From CAVQGF01 sp045807945 (GTDB taxonomy: Bacteria > Acidobacteriota > Terriglobia > Terriglobales > Acidobacteriaceae): a stretch of 64,000 nt of DNA. The stretch spans positions 62,001 to 126,000 of the forward strand of contig JBJMGI010000097.1 in assembly GCA_045807945.1 (NCBI GenBank), given 5' to 3'. Below the pieces are notes generated by a model. The model was not told the origin of the DNA, did not search any database, and saw nothing but the letters and a program-made list of their open reading frames with translations. Made by a program: the position numbers and the translations under genes. Within the stretch, counting starts at the first letter, position 1. The number at the start of each line of letters is the position of its first letter. Of the stretch, positions 49,791-58,237 are shown in pieces.

Positions 49791-50501
49791 ATGAATGTGA
49801 CTAAAACCATTTCGATAGTAGTGCTCGCGGCAGGAATGTCCTGGGCGCAGGCTGCTAAGCCCAGCCCGGCGGCCACGACGAAGAAGCCCGCCGCCAAGAC
49901 GACTACCACAGCTGCCAAGCCGGCCTCGCAAATGGCGCCGGCGGCGGCGAAGACGAAGCCCATGGCAAAACCGGTTGCGAAAGCCGCTCCGGTTGGGAAG
50001 CCCGCTCCGGTTGGGAGACCCGCTCCTATGAAGAGCGTCGCACCCGTGAAAGCAGCCAAGACGGTCGCCCCCAAGCCGGCTCCGAAAGCAAGTACCGCAA
50101 AATCGGTTAAGCCTGCAAAGCCTGCGGTTAAGCCCGTGGCAGCGGTATCGCCGACGCAAAGAGCTGAGAGCCTGACGAAGCCGATCGGGAAGCGCGATCC
50201 GTTCGTGAGCGTCATCGTGGCTCGTAGTGACAGCAGTGCGGCCTGCAGCGGCGGCAAGCGCTGCCTGGTCATCGATCAGCTTGCGCTTCGCGGCATCGTG
50301 CGCACTCCCACCAAGTGGATCGCGCTCGTCGAGAACCCCGCGAAGAAGACTTATTACTTGTATGAGAACGACCCCATTTACAACGCGGTGGTCGTGCGCA
50401 TCACCGGAGATTCAGTAATCTTCCGCGAACAGGTCATGGATGCCCTCGGGCATGCGACCGAGCGCGAAGTCGTCAAGCGCGTGAGTGCGCCGGCGATCTA
50501 G
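49791..50501 (+). CDS. pilP: PilP-like type IV pilus protein
   Basis: Signal peptide/anchor (ISIVVLAAGMSWAQA), then ~115 residues of Ala/Lys/Pro/Thr repeats (PVGKPAPVGRPAPMK and similar), and a short C-terminal domain that begins GKRDPFVSV, the RDPF element of PilP, with LALRGIVRTPTKWIALVENP and YYLYENDPIYNAVVVRITGD forming the beta core. Two cysteines (AACSGGKRCL) could form a disulfide. The low-complexity part may span the periplasm to PilQ. Lacks a lipobox. 236 residues. Confidence 0.85.
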   Translation: MNVTKTISIVVLAAGMSWAQAAKPSPAATTKKPAAKTTTTAAKPASQMAPAAAKTKPMAKPVAKAAPVGKPAPVGRPAPMKSVAPVKAAKTVAPKPAPKASTAKSVKPAKPAVKPVAAVSPTQRAESLTKPIGKRDPFVSVIVARSDSSAACSGGKRCLVIDQLALRGIVRTPTKWIALVENPAKKTYYLYENDPIYNAVVVRITGDSVIFREQVMDALGHATEREVVKRVSAPAI

Positions 50502-50674
50502 AACAATTTTTCCAGCGCCGGCATAGCCGGACAGGAGTCAAGCAAGCAGTACGACAATTCGGGCCGAACCCAGGGGCAGTAACCGCCGCAAGGCGGAGGG
50601 CTAATTCTTAAGCGGCAGGGTAAATGCCGCACACGCAGAACGGAATTTTTTCCAAGGCGTGAGGAGAGATCGAG
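50502..50674 (+). promoter_or_regulatory. Structured leader of pilQ with three hairpins
   Basis: CCGGC/GCCGG (50518-50530), CCGCC-GCAA-GGCGG (50583-50596, a GNRA loop) and GCGGCA/TGCCGC (50612-50630), followed by six T at 50646-50651 flanked by GGAA/TTCC, then GAGGAG ahead of ATG 50675. The order stem, T-run, gene is that of an attenuator or riboswitch, but no known aptamer core is recognisable. Confidence 0.4.
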
Positions 50675-53035
50675 ATGAAGCTAAAGCAACTGCTGGGTAT
50701 TCTCTTGCTGTGCATGGTGTGCACCACCGTGGCAGCAGCAGCCGGAACGCAACTGACGCAGGTCAGCGCCAAGCACGATGGCGGCACGACCCTGGTCAGC
50801 ATCCAGGCGACCGGTTCCTTCACGCATACCGAGTACCGTCCATCTGAAAACCTGCTGCTCGTTGATATGGCAGGCGTCTCCATCGCCAAGCTTGGCGGGA
50901 AGACGCATCTGCTCAACGCAGCGAACGTTGTCGGCTACCGCGCCCTCGAGTACAGGGCGAGCAGCGGCAGCACGATCGCGCGGATTGAGCTCACGGTGGC
51001 GAAGAACGCCGGCATCAGCGTCTCCGACGCGGACCACGCGCTCCTAGTGAAAGTGACCGGGCCGCAAGGCGAAGCCAGCGCCGCACCCGTAGCAGCGCCT
51101 TCCGTCGCCACTTCCGCAAAGACTGCCAGCGTGAAGAACTTGGCCGTCGTGCGCGGCAAGAGCGGCATGCAGGTCGAGATCGTGGCCAGCGCTCCGATCA
51201 CGCCGCAAGCGATGAAGCTCTCTTCGCCTGACCGCGTGGTGCTCGATCTTCCGAACACCGTGCCGGCCGCGAAGCGCGAACTTTCCGTCAACGGCAGCGA
51301 CATCAAGATGGTGCGCATGGCGCGCTTCCAGGTGAACCCGCCGGTCACTCGCGTCGTCATCGACCTCGCTGGGAACCGTGACTACGAAGTCGTCCCCAGC
51401 GGCAACAAGATCATTCTCAAGCTCCATGAGGCAAAGGCTGAACTTGCCGTCATGCCTGAAACTCCTGCAACAGTAGCGGCCGCACCTGCGCCTGCTCCCG
51501 CTGCGGTAGCAACAGCGACAACGACGACCGAGCCGGCTCGAGCGCCCGCAAAGAATGAATTGGTCGTGCTGGCGGCTCCTGTTCCGGCGCCTCAGCCTAC
51601 TAAGGTTGACGCGTCCGCTCGCGCTGCCGATGCTGCCTCAAAGTTCTACGCACAACCTCAGGGCGAAGTCATGCCGGCCACCAGCGCTTCCTTGAACTCG
51701 GCGCAGCCGGTGAACTTCCTTATCCCGCAGCAGGCCGCCGCTCCGGTCGCTACCGCTTCCAGCGCCCGACGCTACACCGGCGAGCCGATTTCGGTGAACC
51801 TGAAGGATGTTGACCTGAAAGATTTCTTCCGCCTCATCCACGAGATCAGCGGCTTGAACGTGGTTTTGGATCCCGGCGTTTCGGGCAGCCTCACCATCGT
51901 TCTCGATGATGTGCCGTGGGACCAGGCACTCGACATAGTACTGTCGAACAACAACCTGGATCGCCAGCTTGACGGCAACGTTCTGCGCATCGCTCGCGTG
52001 GACACGATCCGCCGCGAAGCGGAAGCCAAGCGCGCGCAGTTGGACGCGGTCGCGCTGGCTGTGCCCAAGGTCACCGTCACCCGTTTCCTGAGCTACGCGA
52101 GATCGGACGAGGTCGTCCCCACGCTGAAGAAATTCATCTCGGCGCGTGGTGAGATCATCTCCGACAAGCGCACCAACTCGCTCATCATCGAAGACATTCC
52201 GAGCACCATTCCTCGCGTGGACGAATTGCTCACCAAGCTTGACCGCAAGACGCCGGAAGTTGAGATTGAAGCTCGCGTCGTCGCGGCAACTCGTAGCTAT
52301 GCGCGCGACATCGGCGTGCAAATCGGCTTCGGTTGGGGCAACAGCGCCACCGCAGTCGGTGGAACCAGCCAGGTTGGCACCTCGCCGATCACGGCTGGCA
52401 CTGCCGGCGCGCCGCAGTACATCCTTTCGGGCGGCGGCAGCGCTGGTGGCGGCGCCATCCCCTTGTTCTCTAACCTCGGTGCGACTGGCCCGACCAGCGG
52501 TCTCAGCTTCATAACCCGCGATAACAACGTTCGCCTTGACGCCATTCTTACCATGGCGGAATCGCGTGGGTTGCTGAAGATCCTGTCGCGTCCTCGCATC
52601 GTCACCCAGAACAACATCCAGGCGACGGTGCGTCAAGGCGTCAAGCTGCCTATCGTTACGTCGGCTCAGTTGGGTGGTCCTCCGACCGTCACCTACGTGG
52701 ACGCGTTCCTGCGCCTCACGGTGACGCCGCAGATCACTTCGGAGTCCACCATCTTCCTGAACGTCGACGTGGAAAACACCACGCCTGACCTCAGCCAGGC
52801 GGTCTCTGGTAACCCGGCGTTGCTGACGCAACAGGCTACAACCCAGGTCCTGGTCACTGACGGCGGCACGGTGGTCCTAGGCGGCGTCATCCGCACCCAG
52901 AACCAGATCAACATCCAGCAGGTTCCGTTGCTGGGCGACCTCCCGCTGCTTGGCGATTTGTTCAAGCACCGCGCGGTCAAGACGGAAACTCAGGAGCTGA
53001 TCTTCTTCATCACTCCGAAGATCATCACGACATAA
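50675..53035 (+). CDS. pilQ: Type IV pilus secretin PilQ
   Basis: Outer-membrane gate for the pilus. Signal peptide (LLGILLLCMVCTTVAAAAG), two AMIN peptidoglycan-binding domains (residues ~28-130 and ~150-258), an Ala/Pro/Thr linker (~260-360), an STN domain (SVNLKDVDLKDFFRLIHEIS, then LNVVLDPGVSGSLTIVLDDV), an N1 domain (SLIIEDIPSTIPRVDELLTK) and the secretin channel ending GVIRTQNQINIQQVPLLGDL and FKHRAVKTETQELIFFITPK. Length 786. A Gly/Ser/Thr-rich stretch (~560-600) forms the inner gate region. Good Shine-Dalgarno GAGGAG. Confidence 0.95.
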   Translation: MKLKQLLGILLLCMVCTTVAAAAGTQLTQVSAKHDGGTTLVSIQATGSFTHTEYRPSENLLLVDMAGVSIAKLGGKTHLLNAANVVGYRALEYRASSGSTIARIELTVAKNAGISVSDADHALLVKVTGPQGEASAAPVAAPSVATSAKTASVKNLAVVRGKSGMQVEIVASAPITPQAMKLSSPDRVVLDLPNTVPAAKRELSVNGSDIKMVRMARFQVNPPVTRVVIDLAGNRDYEVVPSGNKIILKLHEAKAELAVMPETPATVAAAPAPAPAAVATATTTTEPARAPAKNELVVLAAPVPAPQPTKVDASARAADAASKFYAQPQGEVMPATSASLNSAQPVNFLIPQQAAAPVATASSARRYTGEPISVNLKDVDLKDFFRLIHEISGLNVVLDPGVSGSLTIVLDDVPWDQALDIVLSNNNLDRQLDGNVLRIARVDTIRREAEAKRAQLDAVALAVPKVTVTRFLSYARSDEVVPTLKKFISARGEIISDKRTNSLIIEDIPSTIPRVDELLTKLDRKTPEVEIEARVVAATRSYARDIGVQIGFGWGNSATAVGGTSQVGTSPITAGTAGAPQYILSGGGSAGGGAIPLFSNLGATGPTSGLSFITRDNNVRLDAILTMAESRGLLKILSRPRIVTQNNIQATVRQGVKLPIVTSAQLGGPPTVTYVDAFLRLTVTPQITSESTIFLNVDVENTTPDLSQAVSGNPALLTQQATTQVLVTDGGTVVLGGVIRTQNQINIQQVPLLGDLPLLGDLFKHRAVKTETQELIFFITPKIITT

Positions 53036-53055
53036 CGCAGTCCAAACCTCTTACC

Positions 53056-53090
53056 CAAGCCCCCGGTTTACAATCGGGGGCTTGCTTTTT
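53056..53090 (+). terminator. Rho-independent terminator of the pil operon
   Basis: CAAGCCCCCG (53056-53065) and CGGGGGCTTG (53075-53084) form a perfect 10-bp stem around a 9-nt loop, followed by CTTTTT. The loop contains TACAAT (53069-53074), a possible -10 for the next gene. Confidence 0.9.
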
Positions 53091-53096
53091 CTCCCC

Positions 53097-54170
53097 ATGA
53101 ATCACAGGCGCCGCATCAACGAGCTGCAGCACCGGTTGGAGAAGCTCAGGGTGGAGTATCTGCTCGTCACCCACATGCCCAACGTGCGCTACCTCTCCGG
53201 ATTCACCGGCAGCTCAGGCGCACTCCTGGTGGGTCCGGCAAGCGCTGCACTCTTCACCGATGGGCGCTACACGTTGCAGGCTAAGCAGGAAGCCAAGCAC
53301 ACACGTGTTCGCATTGCGCGCGGAAACGCTGCAGGCGCTGCATTAGCAAGCCTCAAGGGAGGCCGTAAGCCCGCTATCGGCTTCGAAGCCGACCACTTGT
53401 CGGTTGCTTCTCACGCCACTCTCCGCGAAGCGTCTTCGAATGTCAGGCTGAAGCCCAGCTCGGGCGTCTTGGAACGCATGCGGATGATCAAAGATCCCGA
53501 AGAGATCGTGCAGCTCCAGGCCGCGGTCATGCTGGCTTCCGGCCTCTTCGAGGTTCTGCTGCATGGGATCAAGCCAGGGACCAGCGAAAGCCATGTTGCG
53601 GCGGAGCTTGAGTACGTGGCCCGGCGCTCGGGTGCAGAAGGAATGTCGTTTGAGAGCATCGTTGCTGCGGGGGAGCGCTCCGCCATGCCGCACGGGGTCG
53701 CTTCGGAAAACCCTATCCCGCCAAGCGGATTCGTAGTCCTAGATTACGGTGTTATACTCGCTGGTTATTGTTCGGACATGACTCGCACCGTACACGTGGG
53801 TCCTCCGGGACAAAAGCAGAAGGCCCTATACCAGGCCGTTCTAGATGCTCAGCTGGCTGCAATCTCTGCCGTACACCCAGGGCAGGAGGCTGGCAAAGTG
53901 GACCAAGCCGCAAGAAAAGTGCTGAAGAGAGCGGGGTTTGCTTCACACTTTACCCATTCCACCGGGCACGGAGTGGGACTCGAGATACATGAACCTCCAA
54001 GGCTCGGCAAAGGCCAGAAGGAGCTGCTTAAGCCCGGAATGGTCATTACCATTGAGCCTGGCGCGTACGTGCCGGGGTTGGGCGGAGTCAGGATCGAGGA
54101 CATGGTTTTAGTCACCGAAACCGGTTGCCAGGTTCTTACGCCGACTGCAAAAGAGCTGCTGACGCTGTAA
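53097..54170 (+). CDS. M24 metallopeptidase, Xaa-Pro aminopeptidase/prolidase-like
   Basis: Creatinase N-terminal domain (LLVTHMPNVRYLSGFTGSSG) and pita-bread M24 catalytic domain. The five metal ligands are visible in sequence: Asp in VVLDYGV, Asp in CSDMTRTVH, His in HSTGHGVGLEIHE, Glu in TIEPGAYVPG and Glu in VRIEDMVLV. 357 residues. Start ATG 53097, six nt after the T-run of the pilQ terminator. It often precedes efp-accB-accC in other bacteria; here accB and accC follow but efp is missing. Confidence 0.92.
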   Translation: MNHRRRINELQHRLEKLRVEYLLVTHMPNVRYLSGFTGSSGALLVGPASAALFTDGRYTLQAKQEAKHTRVRIARGNAAGAALASLKGGRKPAIGFEADHLSVASHATLREASSNVRLKPSSGVLERMRMIKDPEEIVQLQAAVMLASGLFEVLLHGIKPGTSESHVAAELEYVARRSGAEGMSFESIVAAGERSAMPHGVASENPIPPSGFVVLDYGVILAGYCSDMTRTVHVGPPGQKQKALYQAVLDAQLAAISAVHPGQEAGKVDQAARKVLKRAGFASHFTHSTGHGVGLEIHEPPRLGKGQKELLKPGMVITIEPGAYVPGLGGVRIEDMVLVTETGCQVLTPTAKELLTL

Positions 54171-54197
54171 AGATTTGGTTAGAGATTCGCACATCGA

Positions 54198-54689
54198 ATG
54201 AACCAAAAAGAACTCAAAGAACTAATAGACTTTCTCGTCGAGAAAGACATCACCGAGTTTGAACTCGAACGCGGCGATCTGAAAGTGCGCGTGAAGCGCG
54301 GCGCCGAGCCGGCGATCGTACACATGGCAGCGCCAGCCCCCGTCGCCGCTGCTCCCGCTCCCGTCGCTGCAGCCATGTCCCCAGCCGCAGGCGCACCGCC
54401 GCAAGCTGCAGCTCCTGCCGCTCCCGCGGAAGCTGCCGAAGAAGCCGGGCTGCATATCGTAAAATCTCCCATCGTCGGCACCTACTACGAAGCGCCATCG
54501 CCCGGTTCGCCGCCCTTCATCAAGGTAGGCGACACAGTCGCAGTCGGACAGGTGCTGTGCATCGTTGAGGCCATGAAGCTGATGAACGAGATCGAGTCCG
54601 ACGTTGCCGGAGAGATCGTCAAGATGCTGGTCACGAACAATCAGCCTGTCGAATACGGCCAGTCGCTGTTCGCTATCCGGCCAAGATAA
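54198..54689 (+). CDS. accB: Biotin carboxyl carrier protein of acetyl-CoA carboxylase
   Basis: Carries biotin between the carboxylase and carboxyltransferase in fatty-acid synthesis. N-terminal ELKELIDFLVEKDITEFELE is typical of AccB; the middle (residues ~42-82) is an Ala/Pro linker; the biotinyl domain contains SPIVGTYYEAPSPGSPPFIK and the biotinylation site EAMKLMNE with K127. Length 163. It overlaps accC by one base (TAATG). Confidence 0.96.
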   Translation: MNQKELKELIDFLVEKDITEFELERGDLKVRVKRGAEPAIVHMAAPAPVAAAPAPVAAAMSPAAGAPPQAAAPAAPAEAAEEAGLHIVKSPIVGTYYEAPSPGSPPFIKVGDTVAVGQVLCIVEAMKLMNEIESDVAGEIVKMLVTNNQPVEYGQSLFAIRPR

Positions 54690-56074
54690 TGTTCAAGAAG
54701 ATCCTCATCGCCAATCGCGGCGAGATCGCCCTTCGCGTCATCTGCGCCTGCAAAGAGCTCGGCATCAAGACGGTCGCCGTTTACAGCGAAGCCGACCGTA
54801 ATTCTCTGCACGTCCGCTTTGCCGACGAAGCCATCTGCATCGGCCCGCCGCGCTCTTCCGAAAGTTACCTGAACATTCCTGCTGTCATCAGCGCCGCTGA
54901 GATCTGCAACGTGGACGCGATCCACCCGGGCTACGGCCTGCTGAGCGAGAACGCGAACTTCGCAGAGGTTTGCGAGACGAGCCACGTCAAGTTCATCGGA
55001 CCGTCTCCTGAAGTCATCCGCTTGATGGGAGAAAAAGAAAAAGCCCGCATGGCCATGAAGAAGGCCGGCGTACCCATTCTGCCCGGCTCGGAAGGCGTTA
55101 TTCAGAGCGTGGACGAAGCGATGGAGTGGGCGAAGCAGACCGGCTACCCCGTCATCGTGAAGGCCTCGGCCGGCGGCGGCGGTCGCGGCATGCGCGTCAT
55201 CCGAGAAGAAAATGAGTTGCCAAACATGTTCAACGCCGCCCAGACCGAAGCTGCCAATGCCTTCGGCAACGGCGACCTCTACATGGAGAAGTTCATCGAG
55301 CAGCCGCGCCACATCGAGTTCCAGATCATGGGCGACGCCTACGGCAACGTGGTCAGCTTTGGCGAGCGCGAGTGCAGCATCCAGCGGCGGCACCAGAAGC
55401 TGCTCGAAGAATCACCATCTCTGCAGGTCACGCCCGAGATGCGCGACGAGATCGGCCAGAAGCTGATTACAACGTTAAGCGAGATCGGTTATGTGACCGC
55501 AGGGACCGTCGAGTTCCTAATGGACGAGGACCGCAGCCTCCACTTCATCGAGATGAACACGCGCATCCAGGTGGAGCATCCCGTCACCGAGATGGTGACA
55601 GGCATCGACCTAGTGAAAGCGCAGATACTGGTGGCCGCGGGCGAGCGCATGGATAACGTGCTCCCGAAAAAGAAGATTGAAATGCGCGGGCATGCCATCG
55701 AGTGCCGCATCAACGCCGAGCATCCTGAGAAGTTCACTCCCTCGGCGGGCAAGATTACTGCGTTCCACGCTCCGGGCGGTACCGGTGTTCGGGTGGATAG
55801 CGCCGCCTATGCTGAGGGCGTGATCCCGCCGTACTACGATTCGCTGATCGCGAAGTTGATCACGCATGGCAAGGACCGCGCAGAAGCTATTTCGCGAATG
55901 AAACGCGCACTTGAGATGTTCATAGTGCAGGGAATCCAGACCACGATTCCGCTGCACCGTCTGATTGTTGCCGATGAAGAATTCCAGGCCGGCCGCTTCG
56001 ACACCAAATTCATGGAGCGTTTCCTCGCGCGCCGCCAGCAACACACTGCTGAGAAGACTGCCCTCGGGGTTTGA
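54689..56074 (+). CDS. accC: Biotin carboxylase subunit of acetyl-CoA carboxylase
   Basis: ATP-grasp enzyme carboxylating biotin on AccB. It starts MFKKILIANRGEIALRVICA; ATP-loop KASAGGGGRGMRVI; catalytic RECSIQRRHQKLLEESPS; biotin/bicarbonate-binding IEMNTRIQVEHPVTEMVTGI. The C-terminal domain has RGHAIECRINAEHPEKFTPS. Length 461, only slightly longer than usual at the C terminus. accA and accD are elsewhere. Confidence 0.97.
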   Translation: MFKKILIANRGEIALRVICACKELGIKTVAVYSEADRNSLHVRFADEAICIGPPRSSESYLNIPAVISAAEICNVDAIHPGYGLLSENANFAEVCETSHVKFIGPSPEVIRLMGEKEKARMAMKKAGVPILPGSEGVIQSVDEAMEWAKQTGYPVIVKASAGGGGRGMRVIREENELPNMFNAAQTEAANAFGNGDLYMEKFIEQPRHIEFQIMGDAYGNVVSFGERECSIQRRHQKLLEESPSLQVTPEMRDEIGQKLITTLSEIGYVTAGTVEFLMDEDRSLHFIEMNTRIQVEHPVTEMVTGIDLVKAQILVAAGERMDNVLPKKKIEMRGHAIECRINAEHPEKFTPSAGKITAFHAPGGTGVRVDSAAYAEGVIPPYYDSLIAKLITHGKDRAEAISRMKRALEMFIVQGIQTTIPLHRLIVADEEFQAGRFDTKFMERFLARRQQHTAEKTALGV

Positions 56075-56080
56075 GGCTCC

Positions 56081-56689
56081 ATGCTGCCGCGAATCTACCC
56101 CATCGTGGACGCATCGAATTTCGACACCCAGCACGACCTTCTCGCTTTCGCTCGCCAACTCGCCTTGGGCGGCGCCACCCTGATTCAATATCGCAATAAG
56201 AAGAGAAGCGCGCGTCAGATGCTCAGCGACACTCGCAATCTGCGGCTTGCGTCCGAAGAAAAGGTCCGGTGGATCATGAATGACCGCGCCGACCTTTGTC
56301 TTGCCGCCGGATTCGACGGGGTCCACCTTGGCCAGGACGACCTCTCGCCGGAAGGTGCACGCAAGCTGGTAAAGGAAGGGAAGTGGATAGGCGTTTCGTC
56401 CCACTCGGTCCAACAGGCCATTGCCGCCGACGCGACCACAGCCGATTACATCGCAGTCGGTCCCATCTTTGCGACGAGCAGCAAAGAGCGGTCCGATCCG
56501 GCAGTCGGGCTAGAAGGATTGAACAAGGTCCGCGCGGCCACCCGCAAACCGCTGGTCGCTATCGGAGGAATCACCCTCGCTAACTGTCGCTCCGTGATCG
56601 ATGCCGGTGCCGACTCCGTAGCGGTGATCTCAGCTCTACTGGCGTCTCCGGCAAAAACAGTTGAGGATTTTATTCGTGTTTTAATGTAA
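56081..56689 (+). CDS. thiE: Thiamine-phosphate synthase
   Basis: Joins HMP-PP and thiazole phosphate to thiamine phosphate. TIM-barrel motifs: GGATLIQYRNKKRSARQML (the usual Q-x-R-x-K, here IQYRNKK), WIMNDRADLCLAAGFDGVHL with GQDDLSPEGARK, IGVSSHSVQQAIAADATTAD, YIAVGPIFATSSKERSDP and the phosphate-binding AIGGITLANCRSVIDAGADS. 202 residues. It lies 6 nt behind accC; no TPP riboswitch is visible. Confidence 0.94.
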   Translation: MLPRIYPIVDASNFDTQHDLLAFARQLALGGATLIQYRNKKRSARQMLSDTRNLRLASEEKVRWIMNDRADLCLAAGFDGVHLGQDDLSPEGARKLVKEGKWIGVSSHSVQQAIAADATTADYIAVGPIFATSSKERSDPAVGLEGLNKVRAATRKPLVAIGGITLANCRSVIDAGADSVAVISALLASPAKTVEDFIRVLM

Positions 56690-56706
56690 AAAGAGTAACC
56701 GCCCCT

Positions 56707-58221
56707 ATGGACTCTCAGGCCGCGCAGACTGCCCAGAACCTCGAACTGGTAAAAGGATTAGGCCTCACCAGCGCCACCACGCTGGTTATGGGGTCAATGA
56801 TCGGCTCGGGGATCTTCATCGTCTCGGCCGACATTGCGCGCATGACCGACTCGCCCGCGCTGTTGATTGCCGCCTGGGTGGTTACTGGGTTCATGACCAT
56901 CACTGGCGCGCTCTGCTATGGCGAGCTTGCCGCCATGATGCCCAAAGCCGGCGGCCAGTATGTCTTCCTGCGCGAAGCTCTTGGCCCGCTCTGGGGCTTT
57001 CTCTACGGATGGACCCTCTTCCTTGTTATTCAGACCGGAACGATAGCTGCCGTCGGCGTTGCCTTCGGAAAGTTCCTCGGCTACTTTTTCCCCAGCGTCT
57101 CGGCAGACAATTGGATCCTGCACATCCCGCCGTTTCACATTGGCGGCATGGCCTTCGACCGCGTGGGGCTGACGACGCAGAGCCTATCGGGCATCGTTAT
57201 TGTTCTGCTGCTCACCTTTATTAACGTTTTCGGCGTGCGCACCGGGGCGATCGTGCAGAACATCTTCACCGTCGCGAAGGTCGGCTCACTGGCGCTCTTG
57301 ATCGTGGTTGCCGTGTTTGTTGGAGCAAACTATCAGGCGATCACTCAGAACTTTGGAGATTTCTGGCGGAACGCATCGCTCAGCGCGATTCATCCCATTG
57401 ACATGCCTGGTGGCGGGATCGCGTTGGTAGGCACCCTAGTCGTGATCGCCGTCGCTCAGACAGGTTCTCTGTTCTCGGCAGATGCCTGGAACAACGTGAC
57501 CTTCACCGCGGCCGAAGTGAAGAATCCCAGCCGCAACCTGCCGCTGGCATTATCCCTGGGTACGGGCATTGTGATCGCTTTGTACATAGCGGTGAACTTC
57601 GTCTACCTGATGGTCCTACCGCTGCATGGCGACAAGTTCGGATTCTCCGACATGGCTCGTGGTATCCAGTACGCGAACGAAGACCGCGTCGGTACCGCCG
57701 TGATGTTGCAGATGTTTGGTGCGACTGGCGCGGCCGTGATGGCTGTCGCCATCTTGATCTCGACCTTCGGATGCAACAACGGCCTCATCCTATCGGGAGC
57801 GCGCGTCTATTACGCGATGGCGAAGGACAATCTCTTCTTCAAGTCCGTTGGGAAGCTTCACCCCGTCTACAAGACGCCTGTGATGGCGTTAGTGATCCAA
57901 GCCGTCTGGACCTGTGTTCTGTGCCTTTCTGGGACCTATGGGAATCTGCTCGACTACATCGTCTTCGCCGTACTTATCTTTTATATCCTCACCATTTTCA
58001 GTCTATTCGTCCTCAGAAAGCGGCGTCCTGAGGCTGAGCGCCCCTACAAGGCCGTGGGATATCCTGTGTTGCCGGCCGTGTATATCGTGCTGGCACTCTT
58101 CATCGATATAGTATTGCTGCGCTACAAGACGCAGTACTCGATGGCGGGACTGGTCATCGTACTGCTTGGCGTTCCGATCTACTTCATTTGGTCACGCAGA
58201 AACCAGGCGGCAACCGTCTAA
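56707..58221 (+). CDS. APC-superfamily amino-acid permease (LAT/antiporter type)
   Basis: 504 residues with 12 likely helices. The first helix carries the substrate-binding TLVMGSMIGSGIFIVSADIA (G-S-G-I-F) and is followed by ALCYGELAAMMPKAGGQYVF and REALGPLWGFLYGWTLFLVI, the signature of the APC family, closest in pattern to the amino-acid/polyamine antiporter and LAT group. Substrate uncertain. It forms a pair with the next permease (16-nt gap). Confidence 0.9.
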   Translation: MDSQAAQTAQNLELVKGLGLTSATTLVMGSMIGSGIFIVSADIARMTDSPALLIAAWVVTGFMTITGALCYGELAAMMPKAGGQYVFLREALGPLWGFLYGWTLFLVIQTGTIAAVGVAFGKFLGYFFPSVSADNWILHIPPFHIGGMAFDRVGLTTQSLSGIVIVLLLTFINVFGVRTGAIVQNIFTVAKVGSLALLIVVAVFVGANYQAITQNFGDFWRNASLSAIHPIDMPGGGIALVGTLVVIAVAQTGSLFSADAWNNVTFTAAEVKNPSRNLPLALSLGTGIVIALYIAVNFVYLMVLPLHGDKFGFSDMARGIQYANEDRVGTAVMLQMFGATGAAVMAVAILISTFGCNNGLILSGARVYYAMAKDNLFFKSVGKLHPVYKTPVMALVIQAVWTCVLCLSGTYGNLLDYIVFAVLIFYILTIFSLFVLRKRRPEAERPYKAVGYPVLPAVYIVLALFIDIVLLRYKTQYSMAGLVIVLLGVPIYFIWSRRNQAATV

Positions 58222-58237
58222 TACCTAAGGAGATTGA

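Noticed and set aside
50560..50635. c-di-GMP-I riboswitch ahead of pilQ.
   Set aside because: Only the first half of the aptamer is vaguely similar; the conserved ACGCAAAGCC part and second stem are absent. Kept only as an unassigned leader.
51638..52831. A 397-codon minus-strand frame inside pilQ.
   Set aside because: Antisense to the secretin; composition dominated by Arg/Asp/Val/His typical of shadow frames.
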